Assembly (NCBI GenBank): GCA_033807775.1
Contig: JAWVWS010001045.1
Location: 310,001 to 374,000, forward strand
Length of the DNA: 64,000 bases
Reading direction: 5' to 3'
Source of the DNA: Saussurea involucrata
Lineage: Eukaryota; Streptophyta; Magnoliopsida; Asterales; Asteraceae
Below the pieces are notes generated by a model that worked only from the letters and a program-made list of their open reading frames with translations, was not told the DNA's origin and did not search any database. Positions 28,893 through 41,631 of this stretch are shown piece by piece. The position numbers and the translations under genes are program-made. How positions within the stretch are numbered: the stretch's first letter is position 1; each line of letters begins with the position of its first letter.

Positions 28893-31800
28893 TATATTAT
28901 ACACCTCAATCAGACCAATGAGTGAGTGATTTTATACGGATTTTTCAACAAACAGAACTTTATGCTTAGATCTAAGTCCGAAACCCGATGAACCCGACCC
29001 GATGAACCCGAAAACCGATTGGACCCAAAGTCCGAAACTCGAACTTTACTTAGGAAGGGTTTCGGGGCCTGTTTTGTCCACCCAAAACCCGATCGGGATG
29101 GGGGTTTTTCGGCCCGACCCGACCCGACCGATGCTCACCCCTAGTTTTTAGTAGAAAACAACTTTGAAAAGTTACAGCTTCCGTCCTACAAGCGTTTTGA
29201 CGATTTACCCATACTTAGAGAACAAACTAAGATTTGACATCTAAATTAAAAACGTACTACTATTTCTTAGGAATCTAATCGTCTAAAATGCATATTTTTT
29301 GGATCAATCACCAATTTTATATGAATTTTACAAAAACAGTGTGCAAACCCCGTTTTAACATGACCAGTTTTGGAAATACATTATTTCGAGCCCCTTAAAG
29401 TCGCAATTAGATCTCGTTGTAAACTAGAAAGTTGTTCTAGACACAGAGAGCTTTCCATCGATATATTATACACCTCAATCAGACCAATGAGTGAGTGATT
29501 TTATACGGATTTTTCAACAAACAGAACTTTAGGCTTAGATCTAAGTCCGAAACCCGATGAACCCGACCCGATGAACCCGAAAACCGATTGAATCCAAAGT
29601 CCGAAACTCGAACTTTACTTAGGAAGGGTTTCGGGGCCTGTTTTGTCCACCCAAAACCCGATCGGGATGGGGGTTTTTCGGCCCGACCCGACCCGACCGA
29701 TGCTCACCCCTAGTTTTTAGTAGAAAACAACTTTGAAAAGTTACAGCTTCCGTCCTACAAGCGTTTTGACGATTTACCCATACTTAGAGAACAAATTAAG
29801 ATTTGACATCTAAATTAAAAACGTACTACTATTTCTTAGGAATCTAATCGTCTAAAATGCATATTTTTTGGATCAATGACCAATTTTATAAGAATTTTAC
29901 AAAAACAGTGCGCAAAACCCGTTTTAACATGACCAGTTTTGGAAATACATTATTTCGAGCCCCTTAAAGTCGCAATTAGATCTCGTTGTAAACTAGAAAG
30001 TTGTTCTAGACACAGAGAGTTTTCCATCGATATATTATACACCTCAATCAGACCAATGAGTGAGTGATTTTATCGGATTTTTCAACAAACAGAACTTTAT
30101 GATTAGATCTAAGTCCGAAACCCGATGAACCCGACCCGATGAACCCGAAAACCGATTAGACCCAAAGTCCGAAACTCGAACTTTACTTAGGAAGGGTTTC
30201 GGGGCCTGTTTTGTCCACCCAAAACCCGATCGGGATGGGGATTTTTCGGCCCGACCCGACCCGACCGATGCTCACCCCTAGTTTTTAGTAGAAAACAACT
30301 TTGAAAAGTTACAGCTTCCGTCCTACAAGCGTTTTGACGATTTACCCATACTTAGAGAACAAATTAAGATTTGACATCTAAATTAAAAACGTACTACTAT
30401 TTCTTAGGAATCTAATCGTCTAAAATGCATATTTTTTGGATCAATGACCAGTTTTATATGAATTTTACAAAAACAGTGCGCAAAACCCGTTTTAACATGA
30501 CCAGTTTTGGAAATACATTATTTCGAGCCCCTTAAAGTCGCAATTAGATCTCGTTGTAAACTAGAAAGTTGTTCTAGACACAGAGAGCTTTCCATCGATA
30601 TATTATACACCTCAATCAGACCAATGAGTGAGTGATTTTATACGGATTTTTCAACAAACAGAACTTTATGCTTAGATCTAAGTCCGAAACCCGATGAACC
30701 CGACCCGATGAACCCGAAAACCGATTAGACCCAAAGTCCGAAACTCGAACTTTACTTAGGAAGGGTTTCGGGGCCTGTTTTGTCCACCCAAAACCCGATC
30801 GGGATGGGGGTTTTTCGGCCCGACCCGACCCGACCGATGCTCACCCCTAGTTTTTAGTAGAAAACAACTTTGAAAAGTTACAGCTTCCGTCCTACAAGCG
30901 TTTTGACGATTTACCCATACTTAGAGAACAAATTAAGATTTGACATCTAAATTAAAAACGTACTACTATTTCTTAGGAATCTAATCGTCTAAAATGCATA
31001 TTTTTTGGATCAATGACCAATTTTATATGAATTTTACAAAAACAGTGCGCAAAACCCGTTTTAACATGACCAGTTTTGGAAATACATTATTTCGAGCCCC
31101 TTAAAGTCGCAATTAGATCTCGTTGCAAACTAGAAAGTTGTTCTAGACACAGAGAGCTTTCATCGATATATTATACACCTCAATCAGACCAATGAGTGAG
31201 TGATTTTATACGGATTTTTCTACAAACAGAACTTTATGCTTAGATCTAAGTCCGAAACCCGATGAACCCGACCCGATGAACCCGAAAACCGATTGGACCC
31301 AAAGTCCGAAACTCGAACTTTACTTAGGAAGGGTTTCGGGGCCTGTTTTGTCCACCCAAAACCCGATCGGGATGGGGGTTTTTCGGCCCGACCCGACCCG
31401 ACCGATGCTCACCCCTAGTTTTTAGTAGAAAACAACTTTGAAAAGTTACAGCTTCCGTCCTACAAGCCTTTTGACGATTTATCCATACTTAGAGAACAAA
31501 TTAAGATTTGACATCTAAATTAAAAACGTACTACTATTTCTTAGGAATCTAATCGTCTAAAATGCATATTTTTTGGATCAATGACCAATTTTATATGCAT
31601 TTTACAAAAACAGTGCGCAAAACCCATTTTAACATGACCAGTTTTGGAAATACATTATTTCGAGCCCCTTAAAGTCGCAATTAGATCTCGTTGTAAACTA
31701 GAAAGTTGTTCTAGACACAGAGAGCTTTCCATCGATATATTATACACCTCAATCAGACCAATGAGTGAGTGATTTTATACGGATTTTTCAACAAACAGAA

Positions 31801-32875
31801 CTTTATGCTTAGATCTAAGTCCGAAACCCGATGAACCCGACCCGATGAACCCGAAAACCGATTAGACCCAAAGTCCGAAACTCGAACTTTACTTAGGAAG
31901 GGTTTCGGGGCCTGTTTTGTCCACCCAAAACCCGATCGGGATGGGGGTTTTTTTTGCCCGACCCGACCCGACCGATGCTCACCCCTAGTTTTTAGTAGAA
32001 AACAACTTTGAAAAGTTACAGTTTCCGTCCTACAAGCGTTTTGACGATTTACCCATACTTAGAGAACAAATTAAGATTTGACATCTAAATTAAAAACGTA
32101 CTACTATTTCTTAGGAATCTAATCGTCTAAAATGCATATTTTTTGGATCAATCACCAATTTTATATGAATTTTACAAAAACAGTGTGCAAAACCCGTTTT
32201 AACATGATCAGTTTTGGAAATACATTATTTCGAGCCCTTTAAAGTCGCAATTAGATCTCGTTGTAAACTAGAAAGTTGTTCTAGACACAGAGAACTTTCC
32301 ATCGATATATTATACACCTCAATCAGACCAATGAGTGAGTGATTTTATACGGATTTTTCAACAAACAGGACTTTATGCTTAGATCTAAGTCCGAAACCCG
32401 ATGAACCCGGCCCGATGAACCCGAAAACCGATTGGATCCAAAGTCCGAAACTCGAACTTTACTTAGGAAGGGTTTCGGGGCCTGTTTTGTCCACCCAACC
32501 CCCGATCGGGATGGGGGTTTTTCGGCCCGACCCGACCCGACCGATGCTCACCCCTAGTTTTTAGTAGAAAACAACTTTGAAAAGTTACAGCTTCTGTCCT
32601 ACAAGCGTTTTGACGATTTACCCATACTTAGAGAACAAATTAAGATTTGACATCTAAATTAAAAACGTACTACTATTTCTTAGGAATCTAATCGTCTAAA
32701 ATGCATATTTTTTGGATCAATCACCAATTTTATATGAATTTTACAAAAACAGTGTGCAAAACCCGTTTTAACATGACCAGTTTTGGAAATACATTATTTC
32801 GAGCCCCCTTAAAGTCGCAATTAGATCTCGTTGTAAACTAGAAAGTTGTTCTAGACACAGAGAGCTTTCCATCGA
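28893..32875 (+). repeat. Monomers M52-M58
   Basis: M53-M54 share ataagaattt and ttatcgg with M42-M43 at +6240 bp, suggesting an 11-monomer spaced duplication. M54 and M55 are 568 bp; M57 and M58 are 570 bp. M57 has a long T run (about 31947-31955) before gcccgaccc, plus cagtttcc, gtgtgc and gccctttaaag as in M38. M58 has aacaggac, cccggcccg, gattggatcc and gagccccctt. Confidence 0.8.
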
Positions 32876-35720
32876 TATATTATACACCTCAATCAGACCA
32901 ATGAGTGAGTGATTTTATACGGATTTTTCAACAAACAGAACTTTATGCTTAGATCTAAGTCCGAAACCCGATGAACCCGACCCGATGAACCCGAAAACCG
33001 ATTAGACCCAAAGTCCGAAACTCGAACTTTACTTAGGAAGGGTTTCGGGGCCTGTTTTGTCCACCCAAAACCCGATCGGGATGGGGGTTTTTCGGCCCGA
33101 CCCGACCCGACCGATGCTCACCCCTAGTTTTTAGTAGAAAACAACTTTGAAAAGTTACAGCTTCCGTCCTACAAGCGTTTTGACGATTTACCCATACTTA
33201 GAGAACAAATTAAGATTTGACATCTAAATTAAAAACGTACTACTATTTCTTAGGAATCTAATCGTCTAAAATGCATATTTTTTGGATCAAAGACCAATTT
33301 TATATGAATTTTACAAAAACAGTGCGCAAAACCCGTTTTAACATGACCAGTTTTGGAAATACATTATTTCGAGCCCCTTAAAGTCGCAATTAGATCTCGT
33401 TGTAAACTAGAAAGTTGTTCTAGACACAGAGAGCTTTCCATCGATATATTATACACCTCAATCAGACCAATGAGTGAGTGATTTTATACGGATTTTTCAA
33501 CAAACAGAACTTTATGCTTAGATCTAAGTTCGAAACCCGATGAACCCGACCCGATGAACCCGAAAACCGATTGGATCCAAAGTCCGAAACTCGAACTTTA
33601 CTTAGGAAGGGTTTTGGGGCCTGTTTTGTCCACCCAAAACCCGATCGGGATGGGGGTTTTTCGGCCCGACCCGACCCGACCGATGCTCACCCCTAGTTTT
33701 TAGTAGAAAACAACTTTGAAAAGTTACAGCTTCCGTCCTACAAGCGTTTTGACGATTTACCCATACTTAGAGAACAAACTAAGATTTGACATCTAAATTA
33801 AAAACGTACTACTATTTCTTAGGAATCTAATCGTCTAAAATGCATATTTTTTGGATCAATCACCAATTTTATATGAATTTTACAAAAACAGTGCGCAAAA
33901 CCCGTTTTAACATGACCAGTTTTGGAAATACATTATTTCGAGCCCCTTAAAGTCGCAATTAGATCTCGTTGTAAACTAGAAAGTTGTTCTAGACACAGAG
34001 AGCTTTCCATCGATATATTATACACCTCAATCAGACCAATGAGTGAGTGATTTTATACGGATTTTTCAACAAACAGAACTTTATGCTTAGATCTAAGTCC
34101 GAAACCCGATGAACCCGACCCGATGAACCCGAAAACCGATTAGACCCAAAGTCCGCAACTCGAACTTTACTTAGGAAGGGTTTCGGGGCCTGTTTTGTCC
34201 ACCCAAAACCCGATCGGGATGGGGGTTTTTCGGCCCGACCCGACCCGACCGATGCTCACCCCTAGTTTTTAGTAGAAAACAACTTTGAAAAGTTACAGCT
34301 TCCGTCCTACAAGCGTTTTGACGATTTACCCATACTTAGAGAACAAATTAAGATTTGACATCTAAATTAAAAACGTACTACTATTTCTTAGGAATCTAAT
34401 CGTCTGAAATGCATATTTTTTGGATCAATGACAAATTTTATATGAATTTTACAAAAACAGTGCGCAAAACCCGTTTTAACATGACCAGTTTTGGAAATAC
34501 ATTATTTCGAGCCCCTTAAAGTCGCAATTAGATCTCGTTGTAAACTAGAAAGTTGTTCTAGACACAGAGAGCTTTCCATCGATATATTATACACCTCAAT
34601 CAGACCAATGAGTGAGTGATTTTATACTGATTTTTCAACAAACAGAACTTTATCCTTAGATATAAGTCCGAAACCCAATGAACCCGACCCGATGAACCCG
34701 AAAACCGATTGGACCCAAAGTCCGAAACTCGAACTTTACTTAGGAAGGGTTTCGGGGCCTGTTTTGTCCACCCAAAACCCGATCGGGATGGGGGTTTTTC
34801 GGCCCGACCCGACCCGACCGATGCTCACACCTAGTTTTTAGTAGAAAACAACTTTGAAAAGTTACAGCTTCCGTCCTACAAGCGTTTTGACGATTTACCC
34901 ATACTTAGAGAACAAACTAAGATTTGACATCTAAATTAAAAACGTACTACTATTTCTTAGGAATCTAATCGTCTAAAATGCATATTTTTTGGATCAATGA
35001 CCAATTTTATATGAATTTTACAAAAACAGTGCGCAAAACCCGTTTTAACATGACCAGTTTTGGAAATACATTATTTCGAGCCCCTTAAAGTCGCAATTAG
35101 ATCTCGTTGTAAACTAGAAAGTTGTTCTAGACACAGAGAGCTTTCCATCGATATATTATACACCTCAATCAGACCAATGAGTGAGTGATTTTATACGGAT
35201 TTTTCAACAAACAAAACTTTATGCTTAAATATAAGTCCGAAACCCGATGAACCCGACCCGATGAACCCGAAAACCGATTGGACCCAAAGTCTGAAACTCG
35301 AACTTTACTTAGGAAGGGTTTCGGGGCCTGTTTTGTCCACCCAAAACCCGATCGGGATGGGGGTTTTTCGGCCCGACCCGACCCGACCGATGCTCACACC
35401 TAGTTTTTAGTAGAAAACAACTTTGAAAAGTTACAGCTTCCGTCCTACAAGCGTTTTGACGATTTACCCATACTTAGAGAACAAATTAAGATTTGACATC
35501 TAAATTAAAAACGTACTACTATTTCTTAGGAATCTAATCGTCTAAAATGCATATTTTTTGGATCAATCACCAATTTTATATGAATTTTACAAAAACAGTG
35601 TGCAAAACCCGTTTTAACATGACCAGTTTTGGAAATACATTATTTCGAGCCCTTTAAAGTCGCAATTAGATCTCGTTGTAAACTAGAAAGTTGTTCTAGA
35701 CACAGAGAACTTTCCATCGA
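32876..35720 (+). repeat. Five-monomer duplicated segment, copy 1 (M59-M63)
   Basis: Matches 37998-40842 at an offset of 5122 bp. Ordered marks are tcaaagacc (M59), agttcgaaacc with gattggatcc (M60), gtccgcaactcg with gtctgaaatg and tgacaaatttt (M61), tatactgattttt with tatccttagatataag (M62), and cttaaatataag with gtctgaaac (M63). The match begins slightly upstream, at gagccccctt near 32802. Confidence 0.9.
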
Positions 35721-37997
35721 TATATTATACACCTCAATCAGACCAATGAGTGAGTGATTTTATACGGATTTTTCAACAAACAGAACTTTATGCTTAGATC
35801 TAAGTCCGAAACCCGATGATCCCGGCCCGATGAACCCGAAAACCGATTGGATCCAAAGTCCGAAACTCGAACTTTACTTAGGAAGGGTTTCGGGGCCTGT
35901 TTTGTCCACCCAAAACCCGATCGGGATGGGGGTTTTTCGGCCCGACCCGACCCGACCGATGCTCACCCCTAGTTTTTAGTAGAAAACAACTTTGAAAAGT
36001 TACAGCTTCCGTCCTACAAGCGTTTTGACGATTTACCCATACTTAGAGAACAAATTAAGATTTGACATCTAAATTAAAAACGTACTACTATTTCTTAGGA
36101 ATCTAATCGTCTAAAATGCATATTTTTTGGATCAATCACCAATTTTATATGAATTTTACAAAAACAGTGTGCAAAACCCGTTTTAACATGACCAGTTTTG
36201 GAAATACATTATTTCGAGCCCTTTAAAGTCGCAATTAGATCTCGTTGTAAACTAGAAAGTTGTTCTAGACACAGAGAACTTTCCATCGATATATTATACA
36301 CCTCAATCAGACCAATGAGTGAGTGATTTTATACGGATTTTTCAACAAACAGAACTTTATGCTTAGATCTAAGTCCGAAACCCGATGAACCCGGCCCGAT
36401 GAACCCGAAAACCGATTGGATCCAAAGTCCGAAACTCGAACTTTACTTAGGAAGGGTTTCGGGGCCTGTTTTGTCCACCCAAAACCCGATCGGGATGGGG
36501 GTTTTTCGGCCCGACCCGACCCGACCGATGCTCACCCCTAGTTTTTAGTAGAAAACAACTTTGAAAAGTTACAGCTTCCGTCCTACAAGCGTTTTGACGA
36601 TTTACCCATACTTAGAGAACAAATTAAGATTTGACATCTAAATTAAAAACGTACTACTATTTCTTAGGAATCTAATCGTCTAAAATGCATATTTTTTGGA
36701 TCAATCACCAATTTTATATGAATTTTACAAAAACAGTGCGCAAAACCCGTTTTAACATGACCAGTTTTGGAAATGCATTATTTCGAGCCCCTTAAAGTCG
36801 CAATTAGATCTCGTTGTAAACTAGAAAGTTGTTCTAGACACAGAAAGCTTTCCATCGATATATTATACACCTCAATCAGACCAATGAGTGAGTGATTTTA
36901 TACGGATTTTTCAACAAACAGAACTTTATGCTTAGATCTAAGTCCGAAACCCGATGAACCCGACCCGATGAACCCGAAAACCGATTAGACCCAAAGTCCG
37001 AAACTCGAACTTTACTTAGGAAGGGTTTCGGGGCCTGTTTTGTCCACCCAAAACCCGATCGGGATGGGGGTTTTTCGGCCCGACCCGACCCGACCGATGC
37101 TCACCCCTAGTTTTTAGTAGAAAACAACTTTGAAAAGTTACAGCTTCCGTCCTACAAGCGTTTTGACGATTTACCCATACTTAGAGAACAAATTAAGATT
37201 TGACATCTAAATTAAAAACGTACTACTATTTCTTAGGAATCTAATCGTCTAAAATGCATATTTTTTGGATCAATCACCAATTTTATATGAATTTTACAAA
37301 AACAGTGCGCAAAACCCGTTTTAACATGACCAGTTTTGGAAATGCATTATTTCGAGCCCCTTAAAGTCGCAATTAGATCTCGTTGTAAACTAGAAAGTTG
37401 TTCTAGACACAGAAAGCTTTCCATCGATATATTATACACCTCAATCAGACCAATGAGTGAGTGATTTTATACGGATTTTTCAACAAACAGAACTTTATGC
37501 TTAGATCTAAGTCCGAAACCCGATGAACCCGACCCGATGAACCCGAAAACCGATTAGACCCAAAGTCCGAAACTCGAACTTTACTTAGGAAGGGTTTCGG
37601 GGCCTGTTTTGTCCACCCAAAACCCGATCGGGATGGGGGTTTTTCGGCCCGACCCGACCCGACCGATGCTCACCCCTAGTTTTTAGTAGAAAACAACTTT
37701 GAAAAGTTACAGCTTCCGTCCTACAAGCGTTTTGACGATTTACCCATACTTAGAGAACAAATTAAGATTTGACATCTAAATTAAAAACGTACTACTATTT
37801 CTTAGGAATCTAATCGTCTAAAATGCATATTTTTTGGATCAATCACCAATTTTATATGAATTTTACAAAAACAGTGCGCAAAACCCGTTTTAACATGACC
37901 AGTTTTGGAAAAACATTATTTCGAGCCCCCTTAAAGTCGCAATTAGATCTCGTTGTAAACTAGAAAGTTGTTCTAGACACAGAGAGCTTTCCATCGA
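35721..37997 (+). repeat. Monomers M64-M67 between the duplicated segments
   Basis: M64 and M65 carry cccggcccg and gattggatcc. M64 ends gtgtgc, gccctttaaag and agaacttt; M65 and M66 end aaatgcatt and agaaagctt; M67 ends aaaaacatt and gagccccctt (570 bp). M65 corresponds to M73 after the second copy, so copy 2 lacks the equivalent of M64. This shows a one-monomer gain or loss next to the larger duplication. Confidence 0.85.
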
Positions 37998-40842
37998 TAT
38001 ATTATACACCTCAATCAGACCAATGAGTGAGTGATTTTATACGGATTTTTCAACAAACAGAACTTTATGCTTAGATCTAAGTCCGAAACCCGATGAACCC
38101 GACCCGATGAACCCGAAAACCGATTAGACCCAAAGTCCGAAACTCGAACTTTACTTAGGAAGGGTTTCGGGGCCTGTTTTGTCCACCCAAAACCCGATCG
38201 GGATGGGGGTTTTTCGGCCCGACCCGACCCGACCGATGCTCACCCCTAGTTTTTAGTAGAAAACAACTTTGAAAAGTTACAGCTTCCGTCCTACAAGCGT
38301 TTTGACGATTTACCCATACTTAGAGAACAAATTAAGATTTGACATCTAAATTAAAAACGTACTACTATTTCTTAGGAATCTAATCGTCTAAAATGCATAT
38401 TTTTTGGATCAAAGACCAATTTTATATGAATTTTACAAAAACAGTGCGCAAAACCCGTTTTAACATGACCAGTTTTGGAAATACATTATTTCGAGCCCCT
38501 TAAAGTCGCAATTAGATCTCGTTGTAAACTAGAAAGTTGTTCTAGACACAGAGAGCTTTCCATCGATATATTATACACCTAAATCAGACCAATGAGTGAG
38601 TGATTTTATACGGATTTTTCAACAAACAGAACTTTATGCTTAGATCTAAGTTCGAAACCCGATGAACCCGACCCGATGAACCCGAAAACCGATTGGATCC
38701 AAAGTCCGAAACTCGAACTTTACTTAGGAAGGGTTTCGGGGCATGTTTTGTCCACCCAAAACCCGATCGGGATGGGGGTTTTTCGGCCCGACCCGACCCG
38801 ACCGATGCTCACCCCTAGTTTTTAGTAGAAAACAACTTTGAAAAGTTACAGCTTCCGTCCTACAAGCGTTTTGACGATTTACCCATACTTAGAGAACAAA
38901 CTAAGATTTGACATCTAAATTAAAAACGTACTACTATTTCTTAGGAATCTAATCGTCTAAAATGCATATTTTTTGGATCAATCACCAATTTTATATGAAT
39001 TTTACAAAAACAGTGCGCAAAACCCGTTTTAACATGACCAGTTTTGGAAATACATTATTTCGAGCCCCTTAAAGTCGCAATTAGATCTCGTTGTAAACTA
39101 GAAAGTTGTTCTAGACACAGAGAGCTTTCCATCGATATATTATACACCTCAATCAGACCAATGAGTGAGTGATTTTATACGGATTTTTCAACAAACAGAA
39201 CTTTATGCTTAGATCTAAGTCCGAAACCCGATGAACCCGACCCGATGAACCCGAAAACCGATTAGACCCAAAGTCCGCAACTCGAACTTTACTTAGGAAG
39301 GGTTTCGGGGCCTGTTTTGTCCACCCAAAACCCGATCGGGATGGGGGTTTTTCGGCCCGACCCGACCCGACCGATGCTCACCCCTAGTTTTTAGTAGAAA
39401 ACAACTTTGAAAAGTTACAGCTTCCGTCCTACAAGCGTTTTGACGATTTACCCATACTTAGAGAACAAATTAAGATTTGACATCTAAATTAAAAACGTAC
39501 TACTATTTCTTAGGAATCTAATCGTCTGAAATGCATATTTTTTGGATCAATGACAAATTTTATATAAATTTTACAAAAACAGTGCGCAAAACCCGTTTTA
39601 ACATGACCAGTTTTGGAAATACATTATTTCGAGCCCCTTAAAGTCGCAATTAGATCTCGTTGTAAACTAGAAAGTTGTTCTAGACACAGAGAGCTTTCCA
39701 TCGATATATTATACACCTCAATCAGACCAATGAGTGAGTGATTTTATACTGATTTTTCAACAAACAGAACTTTATCCTTAGATATAAGTCCGAAACCCAA
39801 TGAACCCGACCCGATGAACCCGAAAACCGATTGGACCCAAAGTCCGAAACTCGAACTTTACTTAGGAAGGGTTTCGGGGCCTGTTTTGTCCACCCAAAAC
39901 CCGATCGGGATGGGGGTTTTTCGGCCCGACCCGACCCGACCGATGCTCACACCTAGTTTTTAGTAGAAAACAACTTTGAAAAGTTACAGCTTCCGTCCTA
40001 CAAGCGTTTTGACGATTTACCCATACTTAGAGAACAAACTAAGATTTGACATCTAAATTAAAAACGTACTACTATTTCTTAGGAATCTAATCGTCTAAAA
40101 TGCATATTTTTTGGATCAATGACCAATTTTATATGAATTTTACAAAAACAGTGCGCAAAACCCGTTTTAACATGACCAGTTTTGGAAATACATTATTTCG
40201 AGCCCCTTAAAGTCGCAATTAGATCTCGTTGTAAACTAGAAAGTTGTTCTAGACACAGAGAGCTTTCCATCGATATATTATACACCTCAATCAGACCAAT
40301 GAGTGAGTGATTTTATACGGATTTTTCAACAAACAGAACTTTATGCTTAAATATAAGTCCGAAACCCGATGAACCCGACCCGATGAACCCGAAAACCGAT
40401 TGGACCCAAAGTCTGAAACTCGAACTTTACTTAGGAAGGGTTTCGGGGCCTGTTTTGTCCACCCAAAACCCGATCGGGATGGGGGTTTTTCGGCCCGACT
40501 CGACCCGACCGATGCTCACACCTAGTTTTTAGTAGAAAACAACTTTGAAAAGTTACAGCTTCCGTCCTACAAGCGTTTTGACGATTTACCCATACTTAGA
40601 GAACAAATTAAGATTTGACATCTAAATTAAAAACGTACTACTATTTCTTAGGAATCTAATCGTCTAAAATGCATATTTTTTGGATCAATCACCAATTTTA
40701 TATGAATTTTACAAAAACAGTGTGCAAAACCCGTTTTAACATGACCAGTTTTGGAAATACATTATTTCGAGCCCTTTAAAGTCGCAATTAGATCTCGTTG
40801 TAAACTAGAAAGTTGTTCTAGACACAGAGAACTTTCCATCGA
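37998..40842 (+). repeat. Five-monomer duplicated segment, copy 2 (M68-M72)
   Basis: Copy of 32876-35720 at +5122 bp. Differences noticed are cacctaaatcag and gggcatgtttt in M69 (copy 1 instead has ggttttggggcc), tatataaatt in M70, and in M72 acagaacttt (M63 reads acaaaacttt) and cccgactcgacc. Order and length are otherwise identical. Confidence 0.9.
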
Positions 40843-41483
40843 TATATTATACACCTCAATCAGACCAATGAGTGAGTGATTTTATACGGATTTTTCAACA
40901 AACAGAACTTTATGCTTAGATCTAAGTCCGAAACCCGATGAACCCGGCCCGATGAACCCGAAAACCGATTGGATCCAAAGTCCGAAACTCGAACTTTACT
41001 TAGGAAGGGTTTCGGGGCCTGTTTTGTCCACCCAAAACCCGATCGGGATGGGGGTTTTTCGGCCCGACCCGACCCGACCGATGCTCACCCCTAGTTTTTA
41101 GTAGAAAACAACTTTGAAAAGTTACAGCTTCCGTCCTACAAGCGTTTTGACGATTTACCCATACTTAGAGAACAAATTAAGATTTGACATCTAAATTAAA
41201 AACGTACTACTATTTCTTAGGAATCTAATCGTCTAAAATGCATATTTTTTGGATCAATCACCAATTTTATATGAATTTTACAAAAACAGTGCGCAAAACC
41301 CGTTTTAACATGACCAGTTTTGGAAATGCATTATTTCGAGCCCCTTAAAGTCGCAATTAGATCTCGTTGTAAACTAGAAAGTTGTTCTAGACACAGAAAG
41401 CTTTCCATCGATATATTATACACCTCAATCAGACCAATGAGTGAGTGATTTTATACGGATTTTTCAACAAACAGAACTTTATG

Positions 41484-41495
41484 CTTAGATCTAAG
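41484..41495. other. Perfect 12-bp palindrome cttagatctaag
   Basis: The sequence equals its own reverse complement and sits just before the GC-rich block. It is kept in most monomers. It is broken to agatataag in the marker lineage M62, M63, M71, M72, M77, M86, M97 and M109. It contains a BglII site (agatct); a second agatct lies later in the monomer. Confidence 0.85.
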
Positions 41496-41502
41496 TCCGA
41501 AA

Positions 41503-41528
41503 CCCGATGAACCCGACCCGATGAACCC
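41503..41528 (-). other. Four-tract G-quadruplex motif, once per full-length monomer
   Basis: On the + strand four CCC tracts lie at 41503-41505, 41512-41514, 41517-41519 and 41526-41528. On the minus strand this is GGG-N6-GGG-N2-GGG-N6-GGG, which fits the standard G3+/N1-7 rule. The same arrangement recurs at the equivalent position of nearly all full-length monomers. The nine 555-bp monomers have lost one 14-bp unit and so keep only two of the four tracts. Folding in vivo is not shown. Confidence 0.75.
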
Positions 41529-41532
41529 GAAA
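41516..41532 (-). other. CENP-B-box-like 17-mer with one mismatch
   Basis: The minus strand reads TTCG-GGTT-C-AT-CGGG inside this interval. The essential CENP-B box pattern is nTTCGnnnnAnnCGGGn, so eight of the nine essential bases match and the central A is C. The upstream copy of the 14-bp unit (41503-41517) is a weaker match with two mismatches. CENP-B binding is established in mammals, and plants have no confirmed CENP-B centromere function, so this may simply be a by-product of the CCCGAA-rich composition. Confidence 0.35.
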
Positions 41533-41602
41533 ACCGATTAGACCCAAAGTCCGAAACTCGAACTTTACTTAGGAAGGGTTTCGGGGCCTGTTTTGTCCAC
41601 CC

Positions 41603-41627
41603 AAAACCCGATCGGGATGGGGGTTTT
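41603..41627. other. Stem-loop aaaaccc/gggtttt around palindrome cccgatcggg
   Basis: aaaaccc (41603-41609) pairs with gggtttt (41621-41627) across an 11-base loop. The 10-bp palindrome cccgatcggg (41607-41616) overlaps the left arm, so two alternative foldings compete. It recurs in almost all monomers, with point changes in a few, such as gatcgagatgg in M33 and M36. It is not followed by a functional context that would make it a terminator. Confidence 0.65.
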
Positions 41628-41631
41628 TCGG

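Noticed and set aside
31947..31955. T run in M57 as a Pol III terminator
   Set aside because: It is a local change of the gggggttttt tract in one monomer, without an associated RNA gene.
41571..41586. Plant telomere-like word (agggttt) in gaagggtttcgggg
   Set aside because: It is a single agggttt per monomer with no tandem TTTAGGG run; no interstitial telomere block was seen.
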